DNA of 64,000 nucleotides from Candidatus Gastranaerophilales bacterium (GTDB taxonomy: Bacteria > Cyanobacteriota > Vampirovibrionia > Gastranaerophilales > Gastranaerophilaceae), in NCBI GenBank assembly GCA_900766355.1, contig CAAFVD010000077.1, forward strand, positions 93,573-157,572, in the 5' to 3' direction. Below the pieces are notes generated by a model, which did not search any database, was not told the origin of the DNA, and was given only the letters and a program-made list of their open reading frames with translations. Numbering within the stretch: position 1 is the first letter of the stretch; every line of letters starts with the position of its first letter. The position numbers and the translations under genes were made by a program. This document shows positions 45,793 to 55,489 of the stretch, one piece after another.

Positions 45793-48273
45793 CTATTTAA
45801 CAACAATATTAACCAATTTTTTAGGCACAACTATTGTTTTAACAATTGTTTTACCATTAGTTAATTCTTTTACTTTTTCACTTGATAAAGCAATTTCCTT
45901 TAACTTTTCGTTATCTAATCCTTCATCAACTTCAATTTTATCTTTAACCTTTCCGTTGATTTGAACAACAAGAGTTATAGAACTTGCTTTTGCTAGGTTT
46001 TCATCATATTCACACCATTTTTCTTCGTGAATAGATTTATTTGAACCTAACTCTTTCCAAATCTCGTCAGCCATAAACACAGTTACAGGTGACATTAGCT
46101 TGATAAGAGTAGTTGATGCAAAGCTCAAAACTGCTTTATCTTCATCATTTAGGTCAGATTTTTTGTTTCTCCAATCATAAATTGCGTTAGTAAGTTCTCT
46201 GTATCTTGAGATTACCGTATTGAATTGAAAATCGTTAGAGATATCATTAGATACAGATTTAATTGCCATATGAACAACTCTTACTAAATCATCATTTTCT
46301 TTTGATAATTTTTCTGGCAACTTATAATCTAAAGAAATATATTCTTGGTTATTTGAGAACAGTTTCCAAACTCTATTTAAGAATTTGTAACAACCTTCTA
46401 CACCTGCATCTGACCAATCAAAATCTCTTGCTGGAGGTGAATCAGAAAGAATAAACAATCTTGCAGTATCAGCTCCATAATTCTCAAAGATTTCATCAGG
46501 GTCAACAGTATTGCCTTTAGATTTTGACATTTTTGAACCGTCTTTCAATACCATACCTTGAGTTAAAAGATTGCTGAACGGTTCATCAAAGTCTAACAAG
46601 CCCAAATCTCTAAGAGCTTTTGTAAAGAATCTTGAGTACAACAAGTGCAAAATTGCGTGTTCAATACCACCAACATATTGATCAACAGGCAACCATTTGT
46701 TTACAAGTTCTCTAGAGAATGGTAAATCTTTGTTGTGTGGGTCTGCGTATCTCAAATAATACCAACTCGAACAAACAAAAGTATCCATTGTATCAGTTTC
46801 TCTGACTGCATGACCACCACAGACAGGACATACTGTGTCTTTAAATGTTGGTGATGTCGTTATTGGAGATTTTCCAACAACAGAAAAATCAACATCTTCA
46901 GGAAGTCTTACCGGTAATTGGTCTTCTGGTACAGGTTGAATACCGCATTTGTCACAATACACAACTGGAATTGGAGCACCCCAATATCTTTGACGAGAGA
47001 TTAACCAATCTCTTAATCTGTATTGTGTTTTAAATTCTCCAAAACCATTATCTACTGCTTTTTGCGTAATTGATTTTTTAGCATCAGTATTCTTCATACC
47101 GTCAAATTCGTTTGAATTGATAAGAACGCCTTCTTCAGTATAAGCTTCCTCTTTGCAATCACTTGGGTTTTCTGGATTTTGAATAACGACCTTCATTGGA
47201 AGATTGTATTTTTTAGCAAACGCATAATCTCTAGTATCATGAGCAGGAACAGCCATAACTGCACCAGTACCATATTCAACTAGAGCATAATCGGCAGTCC
47301 ATAATGGGAATTTTTCTCCTGTGAATGGATTTATACAATGTGTTCCTAAAGGTACACCTGTTTTAACTCTATCTGTTGATAATCTTTCTATTTCTGTTAA
47401 TTTTCTTGCATTTGCTCTATATTCTTCAACCGCCTTTTTATTTTCAGGAGTTGTAAGTTTTTCTATATCTTTATATTCAGGAGCAACAACAAGATATGTA
47501 ATACCATGAACAGTATCAGGACGTGTTGTATAAACTGGAATTTCCATATCTTCTTCAGCATCTACTACTTTGAATTTCAAAATAGCACCTTGAGATTTTC
47601 CTATCCAGTTTGATTGCATTGTTTTAACATTATCACCCCAACCTGTGAGTTTATCGAGGTCTTTTAATAAGACTTCTGCATAATCTGTGATTTTGAAAAA
47701 CCATTGAGAAAGGTATTTCTTTTCAACAACGCTATCACATCTCCAGCACTTGCCATCAATAACTTGTTCATTAGCAAGAACGGTGCCACATTTATCACAC
47801 CAGTTAACTGCTGCTTCTTTTTTGTAAGCTAAACCTTTTTTATACAACTGTAAAAATAACCATTGAGTCCATTTGTAATAATCTTCTTTACAGGTTGTAA
47901 CTTCTCTATCCCAGTCATAAGAAATACCAAGACGTTTAAGTTGACCTGTCATATATGCAATATTTTCATCAGTCCATTTTGCAGGATTTGCTCCATGTTG
48001 CATAGCTGCGTTTTCTGCAGGTAGCCCAAAACTATCCCAACCTATTGGGTGCAAAACATTAAACCCGTTTAACTTTTTGTAACGAGCTATTACGTCTGTA
48101 ATTGTATAATTTCTAACATGTCCCATATGTAACTTTCCTGATGGATACGGAAACATTGATAATGCAAAATATTTTGGTTTATCTACGTCATCAAAAGTTT
48201 TGAAAACTTCGTTTTCTTCATAATACTTTTGCCATCTTTTTTCTAATTCTTGAGGAAAATAATTTTCTTTCAT
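45793..48273 (-). CDS. leuS: Leucyl-tRNA synthetase
   Basis: Class I synthetase, 826 residues. HIGH motif as HMGHVRNYTITD near residue 48 (FPYPSGKLHMGH), zinc-like CDKCGTVL and CWRCDS, editing domain CP1 with TTRPDTVHGITYLVVAPE and YGTGAVMAVPAHDTRD, and KMSKS as LKDGSKMSKSKGNTVDPDE. The C-terminal domain ends KLVNIVV. AGGGAG precedes the ATG. It stands alone between two terminators. Confidence 0.97.
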   Translation of the reverse strand: MKENYFPQELEKRWQKYYEENEVFKTFDDVDKPKYFALSMFPYPSGKLHMGHVRNYTITDVIARYKKLNGFNVLHPIGWDSFGLPAENAAMQHGANPAKWTDENIAYMTGQLKRLGISYDWDREVTTCKEDYYKWTQWLFLQLYKKGLAYKKEAAVNWCDKCGTVLANEQVIDGKCWRCDSVVEKKYLSQWFFKITDYAEVLLKDLDKLTGWGDNVKTMQSNWIGKSQGAILKFKVVDAEEDMEIPVYTTRPDTVHGITYLVVAPEYKDIEKLTTPENKKAVEEYRANARKLTEIERLSTDRVKTGVPLGTHCINPFTGEKFPLWTADYALVEYGTGAVMAVPAHDTRDYAFAKKYNLPMKVVIQNPENPSDCKEEAYTEEGVLINSNEFDGMKNTDAKKSITQKAVDNGFGEFKTQYRLRDWLISRQRYWGAPIPVVYCDKCGIQPVPEDQLPVRLPEDVDFSVVGKSPITTSPTFKDTVCPVCGGHAVRETDTMDTFVCSSWYYLRYADPHNKDLPFSRELVNKWLPVDQYVGGIEHAILHLLYSRFFTKALRDLGLLDFDEPFSNLLTQGMVLKDGSKMSKSKGNTVDPDEIFENYGADTARLFILSDSPPARDFDWSDAGVEGCYKFLNRVWKLFSNNQEYISLDYKLPEKLSKENDDLVRVVHMAIKSVSNDISNDFQFNTVISRYRELTNAIYDWRNKKSDLNDEDKAVLSFASTTLIKLMSPVTVFMADEIWKELGSNKSIHEEKWCEYDENLAKASSITLVVQINGKVKDKIEVDEGLDNEKLKEIALSSEKVKELTNGKTIVKTIVVPKKLVNIVVK

Positions 48274-48388
48274 ATAAAAACTCCCTTATGTATGAAATTA
48301 TTATATCACAATGGCTAAATAGGTAAATATTTTAAGATGTTTTATAAACAGGGATGAAAAAATTTGTCTTAGAATGTAAACAAATACA

Positions 48389-48424
48389 AAAAGACTTCTT
48401 TAAACTAAATTAAAGAAGTCTTTT
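48389..48424 (-). terminator. Terminator of pgi
   Basis: AAAAGACTTCTTTAA pairs with TTAAAGAAGTCTTTT, loop of 6. On the minus strand it is followed by TTTTTG. It lies 22 bases after the pgi stop. Confidence 0.82.
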
Positions 48425-48446
48425 CAAAAAATAATTTCAAGTTGTC

Positions 48447-49748
48447 TTACTTAGAAATTCTTCCTGGAACAACAACTCCACCTTTAAGGTTCTTTTTGTA
48501 GTATTCAACGTGTGGTTGAAGAACACTTGCAAGAACTTCAGGTAATTCTGAGTTTGTCATAACTGCTTGAACAATTTCTTGATAAACAGTTGCATAAGCT
48601 CTTAATTGAGTCATAGCACCAGCAGCTGCAGGTGTAAGACCTAGTTTAGAAGTTTCAAGTTCTTCTACAAATAATGCACCTGTTGATTCATAAGATTTTG
48701 TTAATGCACCGATATAAGCCTTTGCGTTTTCTGAGCAAACACCATTATCTGAAGGTACAGTCAAAGCAAACGCAAATTTGTTTGCTGGATTGAAGTGTGC
48801 TTCTGCACTATGGTGCATTGCATCAGGAACTTTTGCAACTTGTTTAAGAGTATCTTTTACAGATTCGTTTTGCATTTGAGCATGCCAGTAAACTGTATTT
48901 TCAAAGATTGAACTCATATATTGATGAACAGATGCTTCAATTCCGTTAAGTTTTGCATCTGCCCAGAAAATAGCTTCTTTAAGAGCTTCATTTTCTTCCA
49001 AATCTTTCGACAAAGCAAGTGATGAAACTTCTTGAGCTGCACTAAGCAAAGAAATCATATCTTCTTTTTTCATGCCAGCATAAATCAATGTGAATAATGC
49101 GTGATCGTCAAAAGCTGAGAATCTACCACCTACGTCATCATGGATATATAAATCACCAATCCAATTTTGTTCAATAGATGTACGTCTTAATTCACTTTTT
49201 TCACTATTTTTATCAGTTACTGCAATAAAATGTTTTGCTGCAGATTTTTTAGCTTCTTCTTCTGATTGACCTTTTGACATATAAGCTTCTACAAGCATTT
49301 GTTGAACTCTTAAGAATCCATCTTTTGTTTCAAAAGTAGAACCTGATTTTGATGCAATCATAAAGTTTGAATTAGTAACATCATGATTCAATTTTGTTAA
49401 AAATCTTTCTAAACTAATAGAATCAACATCAGAATAAAACTCAACTTTGTCAGAGTTTATGTTCAAACCATTGATTGAAAGCATATGTTCAACGGTATGT
49501 TTTGAACCACCAATACCCATAACACTTAATTTTTCTGCATTAGTTTGTTTTTTGAAGTTTTCTGCCATCAAGTACAAATCATCTAATCTTTTTAATTGTT
49601 CTTGAGGAAGATTTACCCAATTCAAGAAATAACCTTGTTTGTTAGCTCTTGATTCTAATTCGCTAACGAATTCAGCTACTTTTGATGAGTATTTGCTGAA
49701 ATCGATTCCATAAAAACTTGTTTTTAAAACTGACATTTTTGTAACCAT
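48447..49748 (-). CDS. pgi: Glucose-6-phosphate isomerase
   Basis: Interconverts glucose-6-phosphate and fructose-6-phosphate. 433 residues from the ATG at 49748 (AGAGGGT upstream); the longer frame from 49811 has no site. Two SIS-type halves: SVMGIGGSKHTVEHML and FMIASKSGSTFETKDGFLR, then HDDVGGRFSAFDDHALF, with the catalytic region in MHHSAEAHFNP. It is somewhat shorter and more divergent than the Escherichia coli type and belongs to the small bacterial PGI group. Confidence 0.9.
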   Translation of the reverse strand: MVTKMSVLKTSFYGIDFSKYSSKVAEFVSELESRANKQGYFLNWVNLPQEQLKRLDDLYLMAENFKKQTNAEKLSVMGIGGSKHTVEHMLSINGLNINSDKVEFYSDVDSISLERFLTKLNHDVTNSNFMIASKSGSTFETKDGFLRVQQMLVEAYMSKGQSEEEAKKSAAKHFIAVTDKNSEKSELRRTSIEQNWIGDLYIHDDVGGRFSAFDDHALFTLIYAGMKKEDMISLLSAAQEVSSLALSKDLEENEALKEAIFWADAKLNGIEASVHQYMSSIFENTVYWHAQMQNESVKDTLKQVAKVPDAMHHSAEAHFNPANKFAFALTVPSDNGVCSENAKAYIGALTKSYESTGALFVEELETSKLGLTPAAAGAMTQLRAYATVYQEIVQAVMTNSELPEVLASVLQPHVEYYKKNLKGGVVVPGRISK

Positions 49749-49835
49749 AATACCCTCTTTTTTATAAGTTAGTAACAAGAATATTCTAATATAAAAATGT
49801 TTTTTAAACAAAATAATGATATTCTAAACAAAAAA

Positions 49836-49851
49836 CGGGGCTTTTGCCCCG
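49836..49851 (-). terminator. Terminator of the hydrogenase genes
   Basis: CGGGGC / GCCCCG stem, TTTT loop on the plus strand, with an A-run left of it that becomes the T-run for minus-strand transcripts. It begins 6 bases after the hydA stop. The GC-rich stem is unusual for this AT-rich window. Confidence 0.9.
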
Positions 49852-49856
49852 CTTTT

Positions 49857-51614
49857 TTATTTTTTATTACCAACATTCTTATAAAGTTTTGTCCATTTAT
49901 CAGAATATGTCGTATGCAAAAGTTCGTGAGCGATATGCGAACCTGGTTTTTCTAAATGTTTTGCATACAATTCCTTAATCTCAGGATTTTCATGAGATTT
50001 TCGGAATTCTTCAGTTGCATCATCTTCATACAATCCTTCTGCACGTTTTTCACGAACAGATAAATCATCGCAACTTTGTGGTTGACCACCACCATTTATA
50101 CAGCCTCCAGGACAAGCCATTACCTCTAATAATTGATAATCAGCTTTACCCTCTTGAATTTCTTGCAAGCATTTTTCAGCCTCTCTTAAAGTATTAACTA
50201 TCTTAACCTTAACTTTTGTACCCTTCAAATCAAGTTCAACAGTTTTTACTCTATGAGTACCTCTCATTGGTGAAATTACAACATCAGTTAATTCTTCACC
50301 TGTAACCATTTGATAAGCAGTTCTTGCAGCCGCTTCGGCTACACCACCAGAAACTCCAAAAATAGTTCCTGCACCTGTATATTTACCGAATGGAGAATCA
50401 GCCTCAACTCCTTCAATAGATTTAAAATCAACACCTGCAGACTTGATTAAACGTCCTAATTCTTGTGTTGTTAAAACATAATCTACTTCATAAGAGCCGT
50501 CTTCTCGCCTGAATTGTTTTCTTATAGCCTCTGCTTTTTTTGCAGTACAAGGCATAACAGAAACACTTACTATATTTTCGTTTGTAATATCTTTATAATA
50601 TTCAGGCACGTATTTTTTTATAATCGCACCCAACATACCTTGTGGAGATTTACAAGAAGACAAATGTTCTAGCATTTCAGGGTGTTCTGTTTCTAAATAT
50701 CTAACCCATGCCGGACAACAAGACGTGAATAATGGTAATTTACCACCATTAGAAAGTCTATCAATAAACTCGTTTGCTTCTTCCATAATAGTCAAATCAG
50801 CAGAAAAATTGGTATCAAACACCAAATCAAATCCAACAGCTTTTAAAGCTGCATTAAGTTTTTTCGTTGAATTGGCACCCGGTTCAAAACCAAACATTTC
50901 ACCTATTGCTACCCTAACTGAAGGTGCAAACTGAACAACAACCTTCTTATTAGGATTCTCTAACTCTTTCCAAACTTCATCTACTTGAGATTTGATAGTC
51001 AAAGCACCAGTTGGACAAACGGCAACACATTGTCCACAATAGACACATTCGCTTGTTGCAAGCATTCTACCAGCCATTGGTTGAACAACTGTATTTGCAC
51101 CACGATTTGCAAACCCTAAAACTTGCAAACCTTGATACTGGTCACATGCTCTAACACAAGCTCCACATAAAATACATTTATTCAAATCTCTTACTATTGA
51201 AGGACTCGACTCATCAAGAGGTCTTAACTCTTTTTTCTGAACATATTTTGAAACATCTTTTATTCCATATTCTTCAGAATACTTTTGAAGTTCGCAACTA
51301 CCTGATTTGTTACAAGTCGTACATTCTCTATCATGATTTGCAAGCAAAAGTTCAAGAACTGTTTTTCTAATTCTTCTAACCCTTGCAGTATTTGTATGAA
51401 TAACAAGCCCGTCTTGTGGTGGCATCGTACAAGAAGATTGAACTCCTCGTCCTTCAACCTCTACAACGCACATTCTACAAGCCCCAAAAGTATCTTTCAA
51501 ATCAGGACGATAGCAGAAGGTCGGAACATTGAATCCGTTTTTACGAATAACTTCTAATATATTTGCTTCATTGGTAAATTCACACTCTTTACCATTTATA
51601 ATCATTTTACCCAT
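49857..51614 (-). CDS. hydA: [FeFe]-hydrogenase catalytic subunit (HydA/HndD type)
   Basis: Reduces protons to H2 at the H-cluster, 585 residues. From the N-terminus: [2Fe-2S] domain (CYRPDLKDTFGACRMCVVEV), His-ligated [4Fe-4S] (HDRECTTCNKSGSCELQ), two [4Fe-4S] sites (CILCGACVRACDQ and CVYCGQCVAVCPTGAL), then the H-cluster motifs TSCCPAWV (near 299), MPCTAKKAEA (near 351) and ACPGGCINGGGQP (near 501), and the small-subunit-like C-terminus. With hydB and hydC upstream this is the trimeric M3-type complex, in many anaerobes an electron-bifurcating enzyme using NADH and ferredoxin. Confidence 0.96.
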   Translation of the reverse strand: MGKMIINGKECEFTNEANILEVIRKNGFNVPTFCYRPDLKDTFGACRMCVVEVEGRGVQSSCTMPPQDGLVIHTNTARVRRIRKTVLELLLANHDRECTTCNKSGSCELQKYSEEYGIKDVSKYVQKKELRPLDESSPSIVRDLNKCILCGACVRACDQYQGLQVLGFANRGANTVVQPMAGRMLATSECVYCGQCVAVCPTGALTIKSQVDEVWKELENPNKKVVVQFAPSVRVAIGEMFGFEPGANSTKKLNAALKAVGFDLVFDTNFSADLTIMEEANEFIDRLSNGGKLPLFTSCCPAWVRYLETEHPEMLEHLSSCKSPQGMLGAIIKKYVPEYYKDITNENIVSVSVMPCTAKKAEAIRKQFRREDGSYEVDYVLTTQELGRLIKSAGVDFKSIEGVEADSPFGKYTGAGTIFGVSGGVAEAAARTAYQMVTGEELTDVVISPMRGTHRVKTVELDLKGTKVKVKIVNTLREAEKCLQEIQEGKADYQLLEVMACPGGCINGGGQPQSCDDLSVREKRAEGLYEDDATEEFRKSHENPEIKELYAKHLEKPGSHIAHELLHTTYSDKWTKLYKNVGNKK

Positions 51615-51633
51615 TATATTTATTCCTCATACT

Positions 51634-53493
51634 CTAAGATTGTTCTATAGCCTTGAATGGACAGCCTGAAACACAAGCTCCACATTTTATACATTTTGAT
51701 TGGTCTATTTTGTATGGCGATTTTAGTTCACCATGTATAGCCTCTGCAGGACAATTTCTCGCACATTTAGAACAACCTCTACATAAATCAGGGTTGATTG
51801 TATAAGTCTTAAGTGCAGTACAAACTCCAGCAGGACATTTCTTATCTTTAATATGAGAAATATATTCATCTCTAAAATATTTTAAAGTCGAAAGTACAGG
51901 ATTTGGTGCAGTTTTACCCAAACCACATAACGAACCATCATTAACGGCATGAGCCAATTCCTCTAAGGTATCTAAATCCTCCATAGTACCATTACCCTTA
52001 ACAATGCGTTCCAGTATTTTCAACATGTTTTTTGTACCCTCTCTACAAGGTACACATTTACCACAACTTTCATGTTGAGTAAAATTCATGAAGAATCGAG
52101 CAACTTCCACAATACAAGTATCTTCAGCCATTACAACCAAACCACCTGAACCTACCATTGCTCCAACACTTCTCAAGCTATCATAATCCATCGGCAAATC
52201 TAAATGTTCTTCGGTCAAACAACCTCCTGAAGGGCCACCAATTTGTGCAGCTTTGAATTTTTTGCCACCTCTGATACCACCACCGATATCAAAGATAATC
52301 TGTCTTAATGTTGTTCCCATTGGAACTTCAATAAGCCCTGTGTTATTAACTTCACCAGTCAATGCAAAAGTCTTTGTACCTTTTGATTTTTCTGTACCCA
52401 TTTGAGCAAACCAATCAGCACCTTTTCGCATAATTACAGGAACATTTGCCAATGTCTCAACATTATTAATCAATGTTGGACGTCCAAACAAACCTTTATT
52501 AGCTGGGAATGGTGGTTTTGGTCTAGGCATACCACGTTCACCTTCGATTGAAGCTATTAATGCAGTTTCTTCACCACAAACAAAAGCACCTGCACCTTCT
52601 TTGATATGGATATCAAAATTAAAATCTGAACCCATTATATTTTTGCCTAAGTAACCAGCCTTTTCAGCTTGTTCAATAGCTATTTTTAATCGTTTAATTG
52701 CAAGAGGATATTCTGCCCTTACATAAATATATGCTTCATCAGCACCAACTGCAAATCCGGCAATAGCCATACCTTCAAGAAGTTTATGAGGGTCACCCTC
52801 CATAACACTTCTATCCATAAATGCACCAGGGTCACCTTCATCACCATTACATACAACGTATGATTTTCCACCCTTGTTTGCCGCAGTAAACTTCCATTTC
52901 ATTCCAGTAGAGAAACCTCCACCACCACGACCTCTAAGTCCTGATTTTTCAATTTCTTCTATAACTTTATCAGGATTATTCTCTTTCAAAATATTAAATA
53001 AAGCTTCATACGCATGAACAGAAATTGCCTCGTCTAAACACTCTGCATTAATATGCCCACAATTCTCAAGAGCAGTTCTTACCTGTTTCGCATAAAAATT
53101 TATATCCTCACTTTTATGCACATGTTCATTTGTTAACGGGTCAACATACAAAAGTCTTTCAACAGGTTTTCCGCCAACGATATGCGAATTATAAATTTCT
53201 TCTACATCTTCTTCTTTTACTTTTACATAAGCTGTATGTTTTTCAGGGATTATAACCAACACACCTTGTTCACAAAAGCCATGACAACCTGTCGGAACTA
53301 TTGTCATTTTATCGTAATCAGTTAACGCAGATACATTTACTCCCAACTCCTTAAATTTTTCAATAACCTTAAGTGAGCCATTTGCAATACAACCAGTACC
53401 TGTACAAACAAGAACTCTCAAGCCTTGAGCTACAATTTCTTTTTTTACCCTTTCTTGTTCTTGATAAATATCTATTTTCAAATCTGTTGTCAT
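51634..53493 (-). CDS. hydB: [FeFe]-hydrogenase NuoF-like subunit (HydB/HndC)
   Basis: 619 residues, NADH-binding diaphorase subunit. An N-terminal thioredoxin-like [2Fe-2S] domain (CTGTGCIANGS, PTGCHGFCEQGVLV) is fused to the NuoF domain with the FMN/NADH segments GLRGRGGGGFSTGMKW and NGDEGDPGAFMDRSVMEGDP, the [4Fe-4S] motif ESCGKCVPCREGT, and a C-terminal two-cluster ferredoxin (CRGCSKCARNCPAEAI, CIKCGACVSGCPFKAI). It overlaps hydC by one base (TAATG) and precedes hydA by 19 bases. Confidence 0.95.
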   Translation of the reverse strand: MTTDLKIDIYQEQERVKKEIVAQGLRVLVCTGTGCIANGSLKVIEKFKELGVNVSALTDYDKMTIVPTGCHGFCEQGVLVIIPEKHTAYVKVKEEDVEEIYNSHIVGGKPVERLLYVDPLTNEHVHKSEDINFYAKQVRTALENCGHINAECLDEAISVHAYEALFNILKENNPDKVIEEIEKSGLRGRGGGGFSTGMKWKFTAANKGGKSYVVCNGDEGDPGAFMDRSVMEGDPHKLLEGMAIAGFAVGADEAYIYVRAEYPLAIKRLKIAIEQAEKAGYLGKNIMGSDFNFDIHIKEGAGAFVCGEETALIASIEGERGMPRPKPPFPANKGLFGRPTLINNVETLANVPVIMRKGADWFAQMGTEKSKGTKTFALTGEVNNTGLIEVPMGTTLRQIIFDIGGGIRGGKKFKAAQIGGPSGGCLTEEHLDLPMDYDSLRSVGAMVGSGGLVVMAEDTCIVEVARFFMNFTQHESCGKCVPCREGTKNMLKILERIVKGNGTMEDLDTLEELAHAVNDGSLCGLGKTAPNPVLSTLKYFRDEYISHIKDKKCPAGVCTALKTYTINPDLCRGCSKCARNCPAEAIHGELKSPYKIDQSKCIKCGACVSGCPFKAIEQS

Positions 53494-53990
53494 TATGCAG
53501 CTTCCTCCTTGATGATTGTATCAATAATTATACCTATTGCATCTGATGTCATTTGTGGATAAACTTTGTCATTAATAACAACAACAGGAGCTAGACCACA
53601 AGCACCAAGACAACTCACAATTTCTAACGAGAACATACCATCTTCCGTTGTCATACTTTTTTCGCCAAGACGAAGTTTTGTTTTAACTGCATTCAACACA
53701 CTCATTGAACCTCTAACGTGGCAAGCAGTACCATCACAAACTTTTATTTTATATTTACCTTTTGGCTCTAACGAAAATTGAGCATAAAATGTCGCAACAC
53801 CATATACTGTCGCAGGAGAAAGTCCTTCTATCTTCGTTCCAATAAATGTCATCGCATCTTCAGGTAGATAAGTAAATAATTCCTGTACTTGTTGTAAGAT
53901 TGCAATCAAATTAGACTTCTTATATCCATAAGATGCCATAATCTCATCAATCTTCTCAAAACTAATCTTAGATTGATTTTCGGTCGTCAT
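53493..53990 (-). CDS. hydC: [FeFe]-hydrogenase NuoE-like subunit (HydC/HndA)
   Basis: 165 residues, [2Fe-2S] thioredoxin-like subunit. LIAILQQVQELFTYLPEDAM, YGVATFYAQFSLEPKGKYKI, and the ligands CDGTACHVRGS and CLGACGLAPVVVIND are the NuoE pattern. The start is the ATG at 53990 with AAAGGAGC upstream; a TTG one codon earlier is possible. First gene of hydC-hydB-hydA; the 200-base region upstream faces the divergent gene at 54194. Confidence 0.95.
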   Translation of the reverse strand: MTTENQSKISFEKIDEIMASYGYKKSNLIAILQQVQELFTYLPEDAMTFIGTKIEGLSPATVYGVATFYAQFSLEPKGKYKIKVCDGTACHVRGSMSVLNAVKTKLRLGEKSMTTEDGMFSLEIVSCLGACGLAPVVVINDKVYPQMTSDAIGIIIDTIIKEEAA

Positions 53991-54193
53991 CAACGGCTCC
54001 TTTGCACTTAATATAATACTTTAATCGTTACACATTTCACGAAAACACCAAATATCGTGAAAATTTACACATATTATACAATTTTTTTTAAGGAATTACA
54101 AGAATGTTTTTACAATACAAAAAATAAAATCAAATTTATCAACTTTACCTTACTTTTTATAGCAAATTATTTTTTTAGAAGCTTTTAAATAGT

Positions 54194-55273
54194 ATGTTCA
54201 TAAACCCGACAAAATCCTTGCTTACACCTATTCATACAATAAAGCGAATCAATCCAAGATTTACTTATCCTAAATCTAATATTACATTTGATATTCCACG
54301 ATTTCCTTCTGTTGATATGTACGAAGCTTTACAAATGAATACCATCGCCAAAAACAAAAGATATCAAGAGCTTTCCCATAAAATTCCACAGAAAGCGACA
54401 GACAAGGATTTAAACAGATTATTGTCAGATAACATTGAAGACAGTTATAACAGAGCTGTTTGGATAAACCCTAAAAACTCTAAGGGATATTATCTGCTCA
54501 AAGAAGATGAAACAAAAAACGGAAACATAAAACTCCGAATATTAAACGAAGAAGGTGCGTTTGTAAAAAATGCAACTATTCAACCTCAAAAAGTAATATT
54601 AACCGACTTATATATTGGTAAACCACATGGTACTGATATTAAGGGGCTATGGTTATCGCATACAGATAATATAGAAATCCTTGCAAAACGATTCAACCCT
54701 TTTGCGAAATATCAATTTAAAGAGATTACATCAGATACGGATATTAAACACCTAAAAGATGAAATCACACCAAACACAACCTGCATATCAGCATCTTATG
54801 GTATTTTTACTAACACAAAACCTCACTCGACATCAAGAGATTTCAGAGATGATTATATTAAAGATTTCACATCACAAAATCCAGAAGATGCAAAAGTGTT
54901 GAATATATTAAACGATTTGACCTCTAAAACAAGATTTTTGGCAGGTGCAGGCAATAATGGAGAAGAAAAAGTTGCATTATATTTAATGAAAACAGGTTGC
55001 GAAGGCGTTGGTGGACTAAACAAAATAGGAGAACCTGATATTTTTTCATCATCAAGAGATTTAACACTTACACAACACTACGAACCATTTTCTTTTGATA
55101 TCACAACAACAAAAGAAGGTTTAAACATAACAGGTTTAAAAGGTACAGATATTGACTACCCTACAGATTTACCCGCCGGTCAATATCTAGGAAAACTTTC
55201 AGGAACATCTTATTCAACACCTGTTAGAGCTGCAAAACTAGCTCTTAACAAAATGATGGAAGGTGTAATTTAA
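54194..55273 (+). CDS. Divergent subtilisin-like (S8) protein
   Basis: 359 residues. The C-terminal half has subtilase landmarks: a His motif-like KPHGTDIKGLW (near 145; family HGTHVAG), the oxyanion Asn motif FLAGAGNNGEE (near 253) and the Ser motif LSGTSYSTPVRAAKLAL (near 335; family GTSxSTPxVAG). The Asp of the triad is not clear: DLYIGKPHGT has an Asp only about 8 residues before the His, much closer than in ordinary subtilases. There is no signal peptide or pro-domain in view. It may be a degenerate or specialised peptidase. No ribosome binding site precedes the ATG. Confidence 0.65.
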   Translation: MFINPTKSLLTPIHTIKRINPRFTYPKSNITFDIPRFPSVDMYEALQMNTIAKNKRYQELSHKIPQKATDKDLNRLLSDNIEDSYNRAVWINPKNSKGYYLLKEDETKNGNIKLRILNEEGAFVKNATIQPQKVILTDLYIGKPHGTDIKGLWLSHTDNIEILAKRFNPFAKYQFKEITSDTDIKHLKDEITPNTTCISASYGIFTNTKPHSTSRDFRDDYIKDFTSQNPEDAKVLNILNDLTSKTRFLAGAGNNGEEKVALYLMKTGCEGVGGLNKIGEPDIFSSSRDLTLTQHYEPFSFDITTTKEGLNITGLKGTDIDYPTDLPAGQYLGKLSGTSYSTPVRAAKLALNKMMEGVI

Positions 55274-55280
55274 AAAATTT

Positions 55281-55406
55281 CTAAGAATTCAAATACGCTG
55301 ACAAAAAATACATACCGATTACAACCAACACTACAAATACAATAGAAGAAATTACCTCTACATGTGAATGGTGATGTTTAGGCAAATTATTTTGTTCTTT
55401 CTCCAT
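55281..55406 (-). CDS. Small single-span membrane protein, 41 residues
   Basis: MEKEQNNLPKHHHSHVEVIS followed by one membrane helix (SIVFVVLVVIGMYFLSAYL). GAGGAG lies 7 bases before the ATG. The HHHSH cluster directly before the helix could bind metal or simply be polar. It converges with the subtilase-like gene, 7 bases apart. Not recognised. Confidence 0.7.
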   Translation of the reverse strand: MEKEQNNLPKHHHSHVEVISSIVFVVLVVIGMYFLSAYLNS

Positions 55407-55489
55407 TTATATATCTCCTCTTTTGACTTTTGCAAGAGAAATAATATCATCAATGAACAAAGGTTGTATATAAGAAAGTCGGGGTATAT

